Source of the DNA: Flavobacteriaceae bacterium
GTDB taxonomy: Bacteria > Bacteroidota > Bacteroidia > Flavobacteriales > Flavobacteriaceae
Assembly: GCA_013001365.1 (NCBI GenBank)
Contig: JABDMQ010000115.1
Location: forward strand, 1-11,852
Direction: 5' to 3'
DNA length: 11,852 nt
This document shows positions 1-6,953 of the stretch, one piece after another. Position 1 is the first letter of the stretch. The number at the start of each line of letters is the position of its first letter. Position numbers and translations under genes: made by a program. The notes below the pieces were generated by a model. It did no database searches, had not been told where the DNA came from, and saw only the letters and a list, made by a program, of their open reading frames with translations.

Positions 1-1
1 A

Positions 2-1144
2 AACAATACTAATAATTACAAGGAAATCAGGTTAGAAAACCTTCATATTTCACAAGGTTGGTTCGATAGCAGTGTAAGCTTTGGGGAGCCTGGTTATGAG
101 GAGCGTGAAACAATTGAGAATGGCCTGAATACTGCTGGCTACTCTGGATTTACTGCCGTTGCAATGAATCCTAATACGAATCCCGTTTTAGATACAAGTT
201 CAGATATTGCTTTTGCTATCGGAAGGTCAAAGAGTCATCCAGTACAATTGCTACCTCTCGGCGCCCTCACTAAGGAAAGCAAAGGACAACACCTAGCGGA
301 GCTTTTTGATATGCAGAATGCTGGGGCAATAGCCTTTGTTGATTATCAGAAATCACTTAGCAATCCTAATTTAATGAAAGTTGCCTTGCAATACGCAGAT
401 ACCTTTGGTGGCTTGGTTTGTTCATTTCCTATCGAAAATGAAATTGCGGGCTCTGGAGTCATGAACGAAGAATATACCAGTACTAGAATTGGTTTGAAAG
501 GAATTCCAAACCTTGCTGAAGAACTCCAAATAGCGCGAGACTTGTACATATTAGAATATACTGGTGGTAAACTTCATATACCCACCATTTCAACAGCAGG
601 ATCCGTTGAGTTAATTAGGAAAGCGAAAAAAGCCAAATTAGATATCAGTTGCAGTGTTGCAATACATAATCTCTATTTCACAGATACAACTTTAGAGAAT
701 TTCAATTCGAATTTCAAGGTATTGCCTCCTCTTCGGTCTGAGGTTGATCGTTCAGCCTTAATTGATGGCTTGAAGGACGGAACCATAGATATGGTAGTCA
801 GTGACCATAATCCCTTGGACGTCGAACGCAAGAAACTGGAATTTGATTACGCAGACTTTGGCACGATAGGCTTGGAAAGTGCATTTGGCGCTCTCCATTC
901 TTTATTTAGCCTCAAAAAATCAATTGAGTTGCTAACGAAAGGTAAACATCGATTTGGTTTTGAAAATGTCCCAATAGAAGTAGGAAACAAGATCGATGCA
1001 ACCTTATTCAATCCAAAACTTACTTATGAGTTTTCGATGAACGACATTTTTTCCAAATCGAAAAATGCTATTTTTGATGGAATCAAACTAAAAGGAAAGG
1101 CATATGGTATCATAACCCATAATACCTTTCTCTCCCCAAATTAG
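2..1144 (+). CDS. pyrC: Dihydroorotase-like amidohydrolase, 5' end outside window
   Basis: The open frame runs in from the window edge. 380 residues are visible, and the reading should not be started at the internal ATG at 164, because the 54 preceding codons already match the family (SFGEPGYEERETIENG, visible residues 26-41). The fold is that of class I dihydroorotases, which close carbamoyl-aspartate to dihydroorotate in pyrimidine synthesis: PNTNPV near residue 58, LHIPTIST with His192, IHNL with His222, and SDHNP with Asp268-His269. The first metal-binding motif is missing: where the family has HxHxR, this protein has Ser24, Ser26 and Gly28. From memory, flavobacterial genomes carry such HxH-less proteins annotated as dihydroorotase. 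It may be a non-catalytic partner of aspartate carbamoyltransferase or may use a different metal site. It is the first visible gene of an operon, 4 nt before the next one. Confidence 0.9.
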   Translation, partial: NNTNNYKEIRLENLHISQGWFDSSVSFGEPGYEERETIENGLNTAGYSGFTAVAMNPNTNPVLDTSSDIAFAIGRSKSHPVQLLPLGALTKESKGQHLAELFDMQNAGAIAFVDYQKSLSNPNLMKVALQYADTFGGLVCSFPIENEIAGSGVMNEEYTSTRIGLKGIPNLAEELQIARDLYILEYTGGKLHIPTISTAGSVELIRKAKKAKLDISCSVAIHNLYFTDTTLENFNSNFKVLPPLRSEVDRSALIDGLKDGTIDMVVSDHNPLDVERKKLEFDYADFGTIGLESAFGALHSLFSLKKSIELLTKGKHRFGFENVPIEVGNKIDATLFNPKLTYEFSMNDIFSKSKNAIFDGIKLKGKAYGIITHNTFLSPN

Positions 1145-1148
1145 TCGC

Positions 1149-1484
1149 ATGACCGAAGAAATCATAGATAAAGGCAAACCTCTTGCAGTTGTAAGCTACT
1201 TAACCATAATTGGTATTATTGTCGCTTATTTCATGAATAAGGACAAAGACAATAATCCGTTCACGAATTTTCATTTACGGCAATCTTTAGGAATATGGCT
1301 GACTTTTCATGCTCTTGGCATTGTAGTAAGTACCTTGGATTACTCCACAGTAAGGCTAGTATTCTATTTCTGTATTGGAGTCATACTCATTTTCGGATTC
1401 ATAAATGCAGTAATAGGCAAGGCCCAAGAAGTGCCTTTGGTAGGTAAGTTCTATCAAAAAATATTTGCTAGTTTAGGTAATTAA
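1149..1484 (+). CDS. Small three-helix membrane protein, DUF4870/Tic20-like
   Basis: This 111-residue protein is almost entirely membrane: helices at about residues 11-29, 46-62 and 67-88. Between helices 1 and 2 there is a short charged loop (KDKDNN, 31-36), then the segment FTNFHLRQSLGIW (38-50). The pattern of a polar 'F-H-x-R-Q' stretch leading into the second helix is typical of the DUF4870/Tic20-like small membrane proteins, which have no established function in bacteria; the assignment rests on pattern and topology. The ATG lies 4 nt after the dihydroorotase stop, and the stop codon is followed immediately by the esterase ATG, so translation is probably coupled across all three genes. 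There is no signal peptide and no catalytic motif. Confidence 0.8.
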   Translation: MTEEIIDKGKPLAVVSYLTIIGIIVAYFMNKDKDNNPFTNFHLRQSLGIWLTFHALGIVVSTLDYSTVRLVFYFCIGVILIFGFINAVIGKAQEVPLVGKFYQKIFASLGN

Positions 1485-2138
1485 ATGGCAACAAAAGATC
1501 TTTCGTTACATCATATTATAAAAGAATCATCGGTGCAAAAGAATGCGCCTCTTTTGATCATGTGCCATGGTTATGGAAGTGATGAAAACGACCTTTTTTC
1601 TTTCGCTTCAGAATTACCAAAAGAATTGTTCATTATCTCAGTTAGGGCGCCATACGCCATGATGCCTTTCGGAAACGCATGGTACGCTATAAATTTTGAT
1701 GGTGGTGGTAAATGGAGTGACGACGATGAAGTGATTGGAAGTCGAGACCTCTTGAAAAAGTTTGTTGAAGAAGCCTGCGACACTTATCCTGTTGACAAAG
1801 ACAATGTAACTCTTTTAGGATTCAGTCAAGGCACAATATTGAGCTTGGCAGTAGCACTTTCATATCCAGAATTAATAAAGAATGTTGTTGCCTTGAGTGG
1901 GTATGTCAACAAAGACATATTAACCGAAGACCTTAAGGAAAAAGACTTTTCCAATTTGGACATTTATGTTTCTCATGGAAGTGTTGATCAAGTCATTCCT
2001 ATGGAATGGGCAAGAAAGACATCGCCTTTTCTCAACGAATTGAATATAAGTCATTCGTACTCAGAATTTCCCGTTGGCCATGGTGTAGCGCCACAGAATT
2101 TCTTTGAATTCAAAGAATGGCTTGAAAAGAGGATTTGA
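1485..2138 (+). CDS. Serine esterase of the phospholipase/carboxylesterase family
   Basis: A complete 217-residue alpha/beta hydrolase without a signal peptide, so cytoplasmic. It has the order expected of the family: oxyanion-hole region with CHGYGSDENDL (27-37), nucleophile elbow GFSQG with Ser114, acid Asp168 in HGSVDQVIP (164-172), and His199 in the PVGHGV segment near the end. These resemble acyl-protein thioesterase and YpfH/carboxylesterase enzymes of about 200-220 residues, which act on short acyl esters; the true substrate cannot be read from sequence. The ATG directly abuts the preceding stop codon (0 nt), so it belongs to the dihydroorotase operon. It ends 6 nt before the convergent gene and no hairpin terminator is evident in that junction. 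Confidence 0.9.
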   Translation: MATKDLSLHHIIKESSVQKNAPLLIMCHGYGSDENDLFSFASELPKELFIISVRAPYAMMPFGNAWYAINFDGGGKWSDDDEVIGSRDLLKKFVEEACDTYPVDKDNVTLLGFSQGTILSLAVALSYPELIKNVVALSGYVNKDILTEDLKEKDFSNLDIYVSHGSVDQVIPMEWARKTSPFLNELNISHSYSEFPVGHGVAPQNFFEFKEWLEKRI

Positions 2139-2144
2139 ATAAGG

Positions 2145-2645
2145 TTATTGCATAGGATAAAGTAAGGAATCCATAAGCTTGAATTTCAGCTCACCATCAA
2201 CAACTTCATAACTGAAGATCATTTCGCCCCATATCTGAGCATCAGAGAAATTAGCAATGATCCATTTATGATTAAGCATTCTAATACTGTTAATAAGCAT
2301 TTTGTTGCCACCAGTACCAGCATATGGAATCAAAGGATGTTCGTCTCCTTTAACTTCATTCAAGCTATATAATTCATTCTTTATAAGAGGTATTAAGGTT
2401 GAGGTATCATATCCCTGATCCTCAAAATAAGAAAGAGCGTCATCATTTTGCTCAAGATCGAACAAGGACAGATCGTAATTGGCATCATTTAACGCTATGA
2501 TGGAATCCTTGTAGGAGGATATCTTATCTTCAAGGGTCTCGATTGTCTGAGTTTGGTTCTCAAGTACGTTTTTCGAATTGACATATTGGAACAAAACCAA
2601 TAACAAGGCGAAAATGAATAGGTACATAAAAATCTTTTGCTTCAT
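2145..2645 (-). CDS. Membrane-anchored coiled-coil protein, unknown function
   Basis: A 166-residue protein with one N-terminal hydrophobic helix (about 5-21, after MKQK) and no lipobox cysteine or clear cleavage site, so it is probably a single-pass inner-membrane protein with its body in the periplasm. Residues 25-57 are polar with a heptad-like pattern and probably form a short coiled coil. The remaining 110 residues form a small globular domain with YFEDQGYDTSTLIPLIK (73-89) and SIRMLNHKWIIANFSD (120-135). From memory, similar proteins occur next to the same metallo-hydrolase in Flavobacteriaceae and are sometimes labelled 'hydrolase', but I see no catalytic motif to support that. It starts only 2 nt after the upstream gene stops, so the two are almost certainly co-transcribed. 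Confidence 0.85.
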   Translation of the reverse strand: MKQKIFMYLFIFALLLVLFQYVNSKNVLENQTQTIETLEDKISSYKDSIIALNDANYDLSLFDLEQNDDALSYFEDQGYDTSTLIPLIKNELYSLNEVKGDEHPLIPYAGTGGNKMLINSIRMLNHKWIIANFSDAQIWGEMIFSYEVVDGELKFKLMDSLLYPMQ

Positions 2646-2647
2646 GA

Positions 2648-3412
2648 CTAGATTGTAATTTGTAGATTGTCGTATGCCAAATAAACGTTTTGTGGGAGTT
2701 GTTGTTGTACTTCATCGTGAAATCCTAGATGATGGCTTACATGAGTTAAATAGGCTTTCTCCGGCTTTATGTCTTCTATGAATTTCAATGCTTCCTCCAA
2801 ATTAAAATGAGAAGGGTGAGGCGTCAATCTTAAAGCATTAACAACTAACACTTTTAAATTTTTTAATTTTTCCCGTTCTTCCTTTGCAACGGTCTTAACA
2901 TCTGTTAAATAAGCAAAGTCTTTGAATCTGTATCCGAAAACAGGCCACTTATTGTGATCCACTTTTATAGGAGTGACTTCTAGACCATTAAGAGAGAATA
3001 ACTTTTTCTTGACCTGATTGATTTTCAAGCTTGGCACTCCAGGATATTTATTCTCCTCATCAATAAAAAAGTAATCGAATCGTCGTTTCAAGGCTTTGAT
3101 AACGCGCTTATGTGCATATATCGGAATAGCCCCTTGCCTAAAGAAAAATGGCCTGATGTCATCCATGCCAGCAACATGGTCGCTATGTTCGTGGGTAAAT
3201 ATGATTCCATCGATCCTCTTGCATTTAGAACGAAGCATCTGCTGTCTGAAATCCGGCCCGCAATCAACCACATAGGCGTTATTGTCCCATTCAACCAAAA
3301 CAGAAACTCGAAGTCTTTTGTCTTTTGGGTTATCACTCAAGCAAACAGGATGATCACTTCCAATTATTGGAATTCCCTGAGATGTTCCTGTTCCCAAAAA
3401 TGTGATTTTCAC
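2648..3412 (-). CDS. Metallo-beta-lactamase-fold hydrolase, PhnP-like
   Basis: A 254-residue cytoplasmic metallo-hydrolase starting with the family's usual MKITFLGTGTSQGIP. The dinuclear metal site is visible: THEHSDH (73-79), His153 in KVDHNKWPVFGYRF, Asp171 in AYLTDV, and a final histidine cluster LTHVSHHLGFH (222-232). This arrangement and the length match PhnP-like phosphodiesterases and related RNase Z-like enzymes. PhnP itself opens cyclic ribose phosphates in phosphonate breakdown, but no phn genes are nearby, so the substrate here is unknown. The start is GTG, not ATG. It is supported by the conserved N-terminus and by a promoter -7 candidate only about 18 nt upstream. It heads a two-gene operon with the coiled-coil membrane protein and is divergent from the 483-residue protein. 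Confidence 0.92.
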   Translation of the reverse strand: MKITFLGTGTSQGIPIIGSDHPVCLSDNPKDKRLRVSVLVEWDNNAYVVDCGPDFRQQMLRSKCKRIDGIIFTHEHSDHVAGMDDIRPFFFRQGAIPIYAHKRVIKALKRRFDYFFIDEENKYPGVPSLKINQVKKKLFSLNGLEVTPIKVDHNKWPVFGYRFKDFAYLTDVKTVAKEEREKLKNLKVLVVNALRLTPHPSHFNLEEALKFIEDIKPEKAYLTHVSHHLGFHDEVQQQLPQNVYLAYDNLQITI

Positions 3413-3429
3413 TAGCGTTGGCTTTAAAA

Positions 3430-3437
3430 CAAAAATA
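3430..3437 (-). promoter_or_regulatory. Promoter -7 box candidate for the metallo-hydrolase operon
   Basis: Read on the minus strand this is TATTTTTG, a full match to the Bacteroidota -7 consensus TAnnTTTG. Transcription would begin near 3424, about 12 nt before the GTG start. No good TTTG lies at the expected -33 distance, so it is moderate evidence only. Confidence 0.4.
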
Positions 3438-3446
3438 AACTTAATT

Positions 3447-3476
3447 TTTGTATGCTTAGCTAATTTAATACCTTTG
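3447..3476 (+). promoter_or_regulatory. Promoter candidate for the 483-residue protein gene
   Basis: TTTG at 3447-3450 and TACCTTTG at 3469-3476 are separated by 18 nt and match both halves of the Bacteroidota housekeeping promoter. Transcription would start near 3483, about 23 nt before the ATG. The -7 box is overlapped by a perfect 6-bp inverted repeat (ATACCT, 4 nt, AGGTAT; 3468-3483), which could be a binding site for a regulator. Confidence 0.6.
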
Positions 3477-3505
3477 TAGGTATACTTCTAACCCAAATAG
3501 AGCAA

Positions 3506-4957
3506 ATGGAAATTACCCTTAAGGGAGATCGCGAATTTGATGATATTCCTTCGATCAAGTCGAAGGCGCTCCGCATAAACCTTAATGAACATATTTATGG
3601 TACGTTTGCTGAGATCGGTGCAGGCCAGGAAACTGTGCGAAATTTCTTTAGGGCTGGCGGTGCCTCAGGAACAATTGCGAAGGCTATGTCTGCGTACGAT
3701 AAGGATTTCAGTGATGCAGTTTATGGAATAGAGGATGATAAGCGATATGTAACAGAAGCACGACTTAAGAAGATGCTTCACCATGAGACTAAATTGATCG
3801 AAGATCGAATCTCAAGGGAAAAACACCCGAATAAGCTCTTTTTTACCTATGCCAATACTGTGGCAACTATCGATTTTGCCAAAAAATATAAAGGACATGG
3901 ATGGTTAGGTATACGGTATCAGATAGAACCTGACCAAGACTATAATGAAATAGTCTTGCATATTCGTTTCAAGGAAAACGATGCCAAATTGCAACAAGAG
4001 ACTCTCGGCATACTCGGCACAAATTTAATTTATGGCGCCTTTTATAAGTACAACCAACCAAAGAAGCTACTTCGTTACCTATACGATCATTTGCATAAGG
4101 ACCAAATAGAGATCGATACTATCAATTTTTCTGGGCCTTTATATGAAGAAATAGATAATAGGCTGATGAGTTTACAGCTTGTCAAGAATGGAATGACCGA
4201 GGCGGTCATGTTTTCTCCAGATGGAAATAATGTGTTGCCCGCTGCTGTGCTTTACAAAAAGAATATCTTGACATTACGCGGTAGTTTTAGGCCAGTGACC
4301 AAGGTAAATATGGACATGTATGAGAAATCATATAATATGTTCATCAAAGAAAATAGAGTGGATCCGGAAAGGACCAAGGTTATTTTCGAGATCACCTTAT
4401 CCAACTTACGGGCTGAAGGGGAAATAGATGAACAGGATTTCATGGATCGTGCACGATTGCTTTGCTCCTTAGGTCAGACTGTCATGATATCGAATTTCAA
4501 GGAGTACTACAAGTTAGTTGAATACCTCTCGCAATACAGTAAGAACCGAATGGGCCTCTCTATGGGTGTGAACAATCTTGTCGATATATTCGATGAGAAG
4601 TACTATCGCCACCTCAGTGGTGGAATCCTTGAAGCCTTTGGAAAGCTTTTCTTCAAGGACCTTCGCGTTTATCTTTATCCGCAACTTAATGAGGATGGCT
4701 CCGTCATCAATAGTGAGAACCTTAAGGTACATCCTAGGATGAAAGAATTATATAAATTCTTTAAATATAATGGCAAAGTGGTTGACATAACAGAGTTTGA
4801 CCCTAAGTCACTGACCATTTTCTCAAGAACGGTTCTCAAGATGATCAATGAAGGAAATCCAGGATGGGAAGCTATGCTTCCTAAGGGAGTATCAAAACTC
4901 ATAAAAGAGCAGAGTCTTTTCGGATGTGAAACCGAAGAAGTCCTTCACGACGAGTAG
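3506..4957 (+). CDS. Conserved cytoplasmic protein of unknown function (483 aa)
   Basis: A long soluble protein with no signal peptide or membrane helix. Recognisable segments are INLNEHIYGTFAEIGAGQE (24-42), then a glycine-rich GGASGTIAKAMSAYDKDFSD (51-70), and a long mixed alpha/beta body with HPNKLFFTYANTVATIDF (107-124). I recall very similar proteins, highly conserved in length and sequence across Bacteroidota and sometimes beyond, carrying inconsistent database names including receptor- or nucleotide-transferase-like labels. I see no beta-barrel, TonB box or HIGH-type nucleotidyltransferase motif that would justify those, so I leave the function open. It is transcribed alone, from its own promoter, and converges on the peroxiredoxin gene with a 25-nt gap. 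The ATG at 3506 fits the conserved N-terminus and the promoter position. Confidence 0.88.
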   Translation: MEITLKGDREFDDIPSIKSKALRINLNEHIYGTFAEIGAGQETVRNFFRAGGASGTIAKAMSAYDKDFSDAVYGIEDDKRYVTEARLKKMLHHETKLIEDRISREKHPNKLFFTYANTVATIDFAKKYKGHGWLGIRYQIEPDQDYNEIVLHIRFKENDAKLQQETLGILGTNLIYGAFYKYNQPKKLLRYLYDHLHKDQIEIDTINFSGPLYEEIDNRLMSLQLVKNGMTEAVMFSPDGNNVLPAAVLYKKNILTLRGSFRPVTKVNMDMYEKSYNMFIKENRVDPERTKVIFEITLSNLRAEGEIDEQDFMDRARLLCSLGQTVMISNFKEYYKLVEYLSQYSKNRMGLSMGVNNLVDIFDEKYYRHLSGGILEAFGKLFFKDLRVYLYPQLNEDGSVINSENLKVHPRMKELYKFFKYNGKVVDITEFDPKSLTIFSRTVLKMINEGNPGWEAMLPKGVSKLIKEQSLFGCETEEVLHDE

Positions 4958-4982
4958 AAAGATTTTAAACTTTGCTTTCTTC

Positions 4983-5435
4983 TTATTCCAAGATTTGTTC
5001 GGAATGTATTTTAGCTTTGACCTTGTCAATAACTTTTTCAATGATGCCATTCTCATCAATAACAAAGGTAACCCGATGAATGCCATCGAACTCCCGACCC
5101 ATGAATTTCTTCGGGCCCCAGACTCCAAATGCATTGATCACGCTTTTATCAACATCTGCAAGTAAGGGATAAGGAAAATTGAACTTGTTCTTGAAATTTT
5201 GCTGACGTTTTTGAGAATCCGCGCTAACACCAAGTATCTCATAGCCTTCAGCTTGCAATTCTGCGTAATTTTCACCTAGATTACATGCCTCTACGGTACA
5301 AGTAGGTGTATTTGCTTTCGGATAGAAAAAAACAACTAATTTCTTTCCGCGATAATCAGAGCTTGAAATTGTGTTACCGTCTTGATCCATTGAACTGAAT
5401 TCCGGTGCTTTGTCTCCTGCTTTTAATGTGGTCAT
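4983..5435 (-). CDS. bcp: Bcp-type peroxiredoxin (thioredoxin-dependent thiol peroxidase)
   Basis: A complete 150-residue atypical 2-Cys peroxiredoxin, which reduces hydrogen peroxide and organic hydroperoxides in the cytoplasm using thioredoxin. The active-site loop is PKANTPTC (39-46), giving the family pattern P-x3-T-x2-C with peroxidatic Cys46. The resolving Cys51 lies five residues later (CTVEAC), as in the Bcp/PrxQ group whose members form an intramolecular disulfide. The conserved arginine is Arg121 in GIHRVTFVIDENG. The loop differs slightly from the common PKDNTPGC form (Ala41 and Thr45), which should not remove activity. The gene is divergent from endonuclease III, with only 36 nt between the two start codons, so the two promoters must overlap each other or the coding regions. 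Confidence 0.95.
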   Translation of the reverse strand: MTTLKAGDKAPEFSSMDQDGNTISSSDYRGKKLVVFFYPKANTPTCTVEACNLGENYAELQAEGYEILGVSADSQKRQQNFKNKFNFPYPLLADVDKSVINAFGVWGPKKFMGREFDGIHRVTFVIDENGIIEKVIDKVKAKIHSEQILE

Positions 5436-5471
5436 ATTTCTTTAATTTTACGTGCTGTAAAAATACCACTA
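5436..5471. promoter_or_regulatory. Very short divergent region between bcp and nth
   Basis: Only 36 nt separate the two starts. On the plus strand TAATTTTA (5443-5450) matches 7 of 8 positions of TAnnTTTG and would place the nth transcript start about 15 nt before its ATG. On the minus strand TATTTTTA (5465-5458) is a 7-of-8 match for bcp. Neither has a convincing TTTG at -33, so both are weak candidates. Confidence 0.25.
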
Positions 5472-6128
5472 ATGACCAAACAAGAAAAGGTAGATTTTGT
5501 TATTAATACGTTAAAACAACTATACCCAACGCTGTCAATCCCGCTCGATCATAAAGATCCCTATACCTTATTGATCGCAGTGTTATTATCAGCTCAAAGT
5601 ACGGATGTCAAGGTCAACCAAATTACACCCTTATTGTTTGATAAGGCTGACAATCCCTATGATATGGTAAATCTTACTGTTGAAGAAATCCGCGCGATCA
5701 TTAAGCCTGTAGGCCTGTCACCAATGAAGAGCAAGGGCATCCATGGTCTTTCAAGGATCCTTATTGAAAAGCATGATGGAAAGGTACCGAAGACCTACGC
5801 CGAATTGGAAGAATTGCCGGCTGTGGGTCATAAAACGGCTGCTGTTGTCCTTTCTCAAGCATTTGGCATTCCAGCTTTTCCAGTTGACACACATATTCAT
5901 AGATTGATGTACCGATGGAACCTGAGCAGTGGTAAGAACGTAGTGCAGACCGAAAAAGATGCTAAACGCTTGTTTCCAAAAGAATTGTGGAACGAATTGC
6001 ATTTACAGATTATTTGGTATGGACGTGAATATTCTCCTGCAAGGGGATGGGATCTAGATAAGGATATTATTACAAAAACAATAGGACGCAAAAGCGTCCT
6101 AAAGGAATACTATAAAAAAAAGTCCTGA
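5472..6128 (+). CDS. nth: Endonuclease III, lacking the iron-sulfur cluster cysteines
   Basis: A 218-residue HhH-GPD DNA glycosylase/AP lyase that removes oxidised pyrimidines in base excision repair. The helix-hairpin-helix is LEELPAVGHKTAAVVL (112-127), with catalytic Lys121. The essential aspartate is Asp139 in FPVDTHIHRL. The C-terminal part departs from the Escherichia coli type: where four cysteines (C-x6-C-x2-C-x5-C) hold a [4Fe-4S] cluster, this protein reads GREYSPARGWDLDKDII (184-200), and there is not one cysteine in the whole chain. The length and the active site are otherwise intact, so I infer a working enzyme with a cluster-free C-terminus rather than a decayed gene. The last codons and stop form one arm of a terminator hairpin. 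Confidence 0.93.
   Translation: MTKQEKVDFVINTLKQLYPTLSIPLDHKDPYTLLIAVLLSAQSTDVKVNQITPLLFDKADNPYDMVNLTVEEIRAIIKPVGLSPMKSKGIHGLSRILIEKHDGKVPKTYAELEELPAVGHKTAAVVLSQAFGIPAFPVDTHIHRLMYRWNLSSGKNVVQTEKDAKRLFPKELWNELHLQIIWYGREYSPARGWDLDKDIITKTIGRKSVLKEYYKKKS
6082..6101 (+). repeat. Perfect 8-bp hairpin inside the 3' end of nth
   Basis: TAGGACGC, loop AAAA, then GCGTCCTA: an uninterrupted 8-bp stem within the codons for TIGRKSVL, 15 nt before the terminator hairpin starts. It has no T-run of its own, so it is not a terminator by itself. It could stabilise the 3' end of the nth message or be a by-product of the coding sequence. Confidence 0.5.
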
Positions 6129-6146
6129 GGGCTATCAGGACTTTTT
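6117..6146. terminator. Bidirectional intrinsic terminator of nth and the 47-aa gene
   Basis: AAAAAGTCCTGA (6117-6128) and TCAGGACTTTTT (6135-6146) are perfect 12-nt inverted arms around the 6-nt loop GGGCTA. The GC-containing core is flanked by an A-run on one side and a T-run on the other, so the hairpin is followed by a U-tract in either direction. The left arm includes the nth stop codon. On the minus strand it begins 6 nt past the stop of the 47-residue gene. Confidence 0.85.
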
Positions 6147-6152
6147 CAAAGT

Positions 6153-6296
6153 TTAGTTGAGAAGCGCTTCAAACTTCATCATTTTATAATCTATAACACT
6201 TAAAGCCTTTGAATAATCTAGAAGAAATTTTACCGTTTCTTCCCGCGGGTTTTGGTTGTCCACCTTATGTGGACCCTTCATGTAAAGTTTTGCCAT
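6153..6296 (-). CDS. Small conserved-type protein (47 aa) downstream of sigma factor
   Basis: An ATG-to-TAA frame of 47 codons beginning MAKLYMKGPHKVDNQ and containing EETVKFLLDYSKALSV (20-35). It has no signal peptide and no membrane helix, but a plausible amphipathic helix in the middle, and it is rich in lysine. From memory, flavobacteria have short proteins with the same kernel (E-T-x-x-F-L-L-x-Y-S-K-[AS]-L) near this type of sigma factor; this needs a search. It fills most of the space between the sigma factor (66 nt upstream) and the shared terminator, which begins 6 nt after its stop, as expected for a real gene. It could be co-transcribed with the sigma gene; no convincing promoter of its own is visible. 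An alternative start is Met6. Confidence 0.7.
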   Translation of the reverse strand: MAKLYMKGPHKVDNQNPREETVKFLLDYSKALSVIDYKMMKFEALLN

Positions 6297-6362
6297 TGTT
6301 ATGGTTTTGTAGTTAATTACAAATAATAACGCAGCAAGACTTCCTTTATTGTATGTACTTAA

Positions 6363-6953
6363 TTAATTTGTTAATACTATATTATGTTTCTCTACTACTT
6401 TTCGCAAATTAATGAGCGCATAGCGCATTCTGCCTAAAGCTGTATTTATACTTACGCCTGTTCTTTCTGAAATCTCCTTGAAACTCATGTCATTGTACAT
6501 GCGCATCACCAATACTGTTTTTTGGTCTTCAGGAAGTTCCTCGATCAACTTTCTTACATCGCTTTCCACCTGGTCTTTGATAATCTGCTTTTCAGCATTA
6601 AGTGCTGGATCCCCGAGAACAGAAAATATGCTGAACTCACCAGAATTATCGAATTTTGGCATCCTGTTGTTTTTCCTGAAATGATCGATCACCAAGTTAT
6701 GCGCAATACGCATCACCCAAGGGAGAAATTTGCCTTCCTCATTATAGGCACCACGCTTTAAGGTCTTTATGACCTTAATGAACGTGTCTTGGAAAATATC
6801 TTCTGCTAGGTCTCTATCAAAAACTTTTGAATAGATAAAGCTGTAGATCTTTTGCTTATGTCGATAAATTAATGTGGATAGTGATTTTTCGTCTCCGTTG
6901 ATGTAGTTGCTAACCAACTCAGCATCTGAAATGATTTCTTGTCGCATATTCAT
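6363..6953 (-). CDS. ECF-type RNA polymerase sigma factor
   Basis: A 196-residue sigma-70 family protein made of region 2 (about 25-95) and region 4 (about 130-188) only, the layout of ECF sigma factors that direct RNA polymerase to alternative promoters. Region 2 shows AEDIFQDTFIKV (50-61) and GKFLPWVMRIAHNLVIDHFR (74-93). Region 4 shows LPEDQKTVLVMR (140-151) and the DNA-reading helix-turn-helix FKEISERTGVSINTALGRMR (158-177). It resembles the RpoE/SigW-labelled sigma factor found widely in Flavobacteriia. No anti-sigma gene is adjacent; the only neighbour on the strand is the 47-residue protein. Two start codons are possible (6953 and 6947). The first forms part of a 12-bp inverted repeat in the leader. 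Confidence 0.93.
   Translation of the reverse strand: MNMRQEIISDAELVSNYINGDEKSLSTLIYRHKQKIYSFIYSKVFDRDLAEDIFQDTFIKVIKTLKRGAYNEEGKFLPWVMRIAHNLVIDHFRKNNRMPKFDNSGEFSIFSVLGDPALNAEKQIIKDQVESDVRKLIEELPEDQKTVLVMRMYNDMSFKEISERTGVSINTALGRMRYALINLRKVVEKHNIVLTN

Noticed and set aside
164..1144. Treating the ATG at 164 as the start of the dihydroorotase-like gene
   Set aside because: The 54 codons upstream are open and match the family, so the gene is truncated by the window edge.
4926..5165. A 79-codon plus-strand frame across the 483-aa gene/bcp junction
   Set aside because: It is mostly antisense to bcp and has no recognisable motif.
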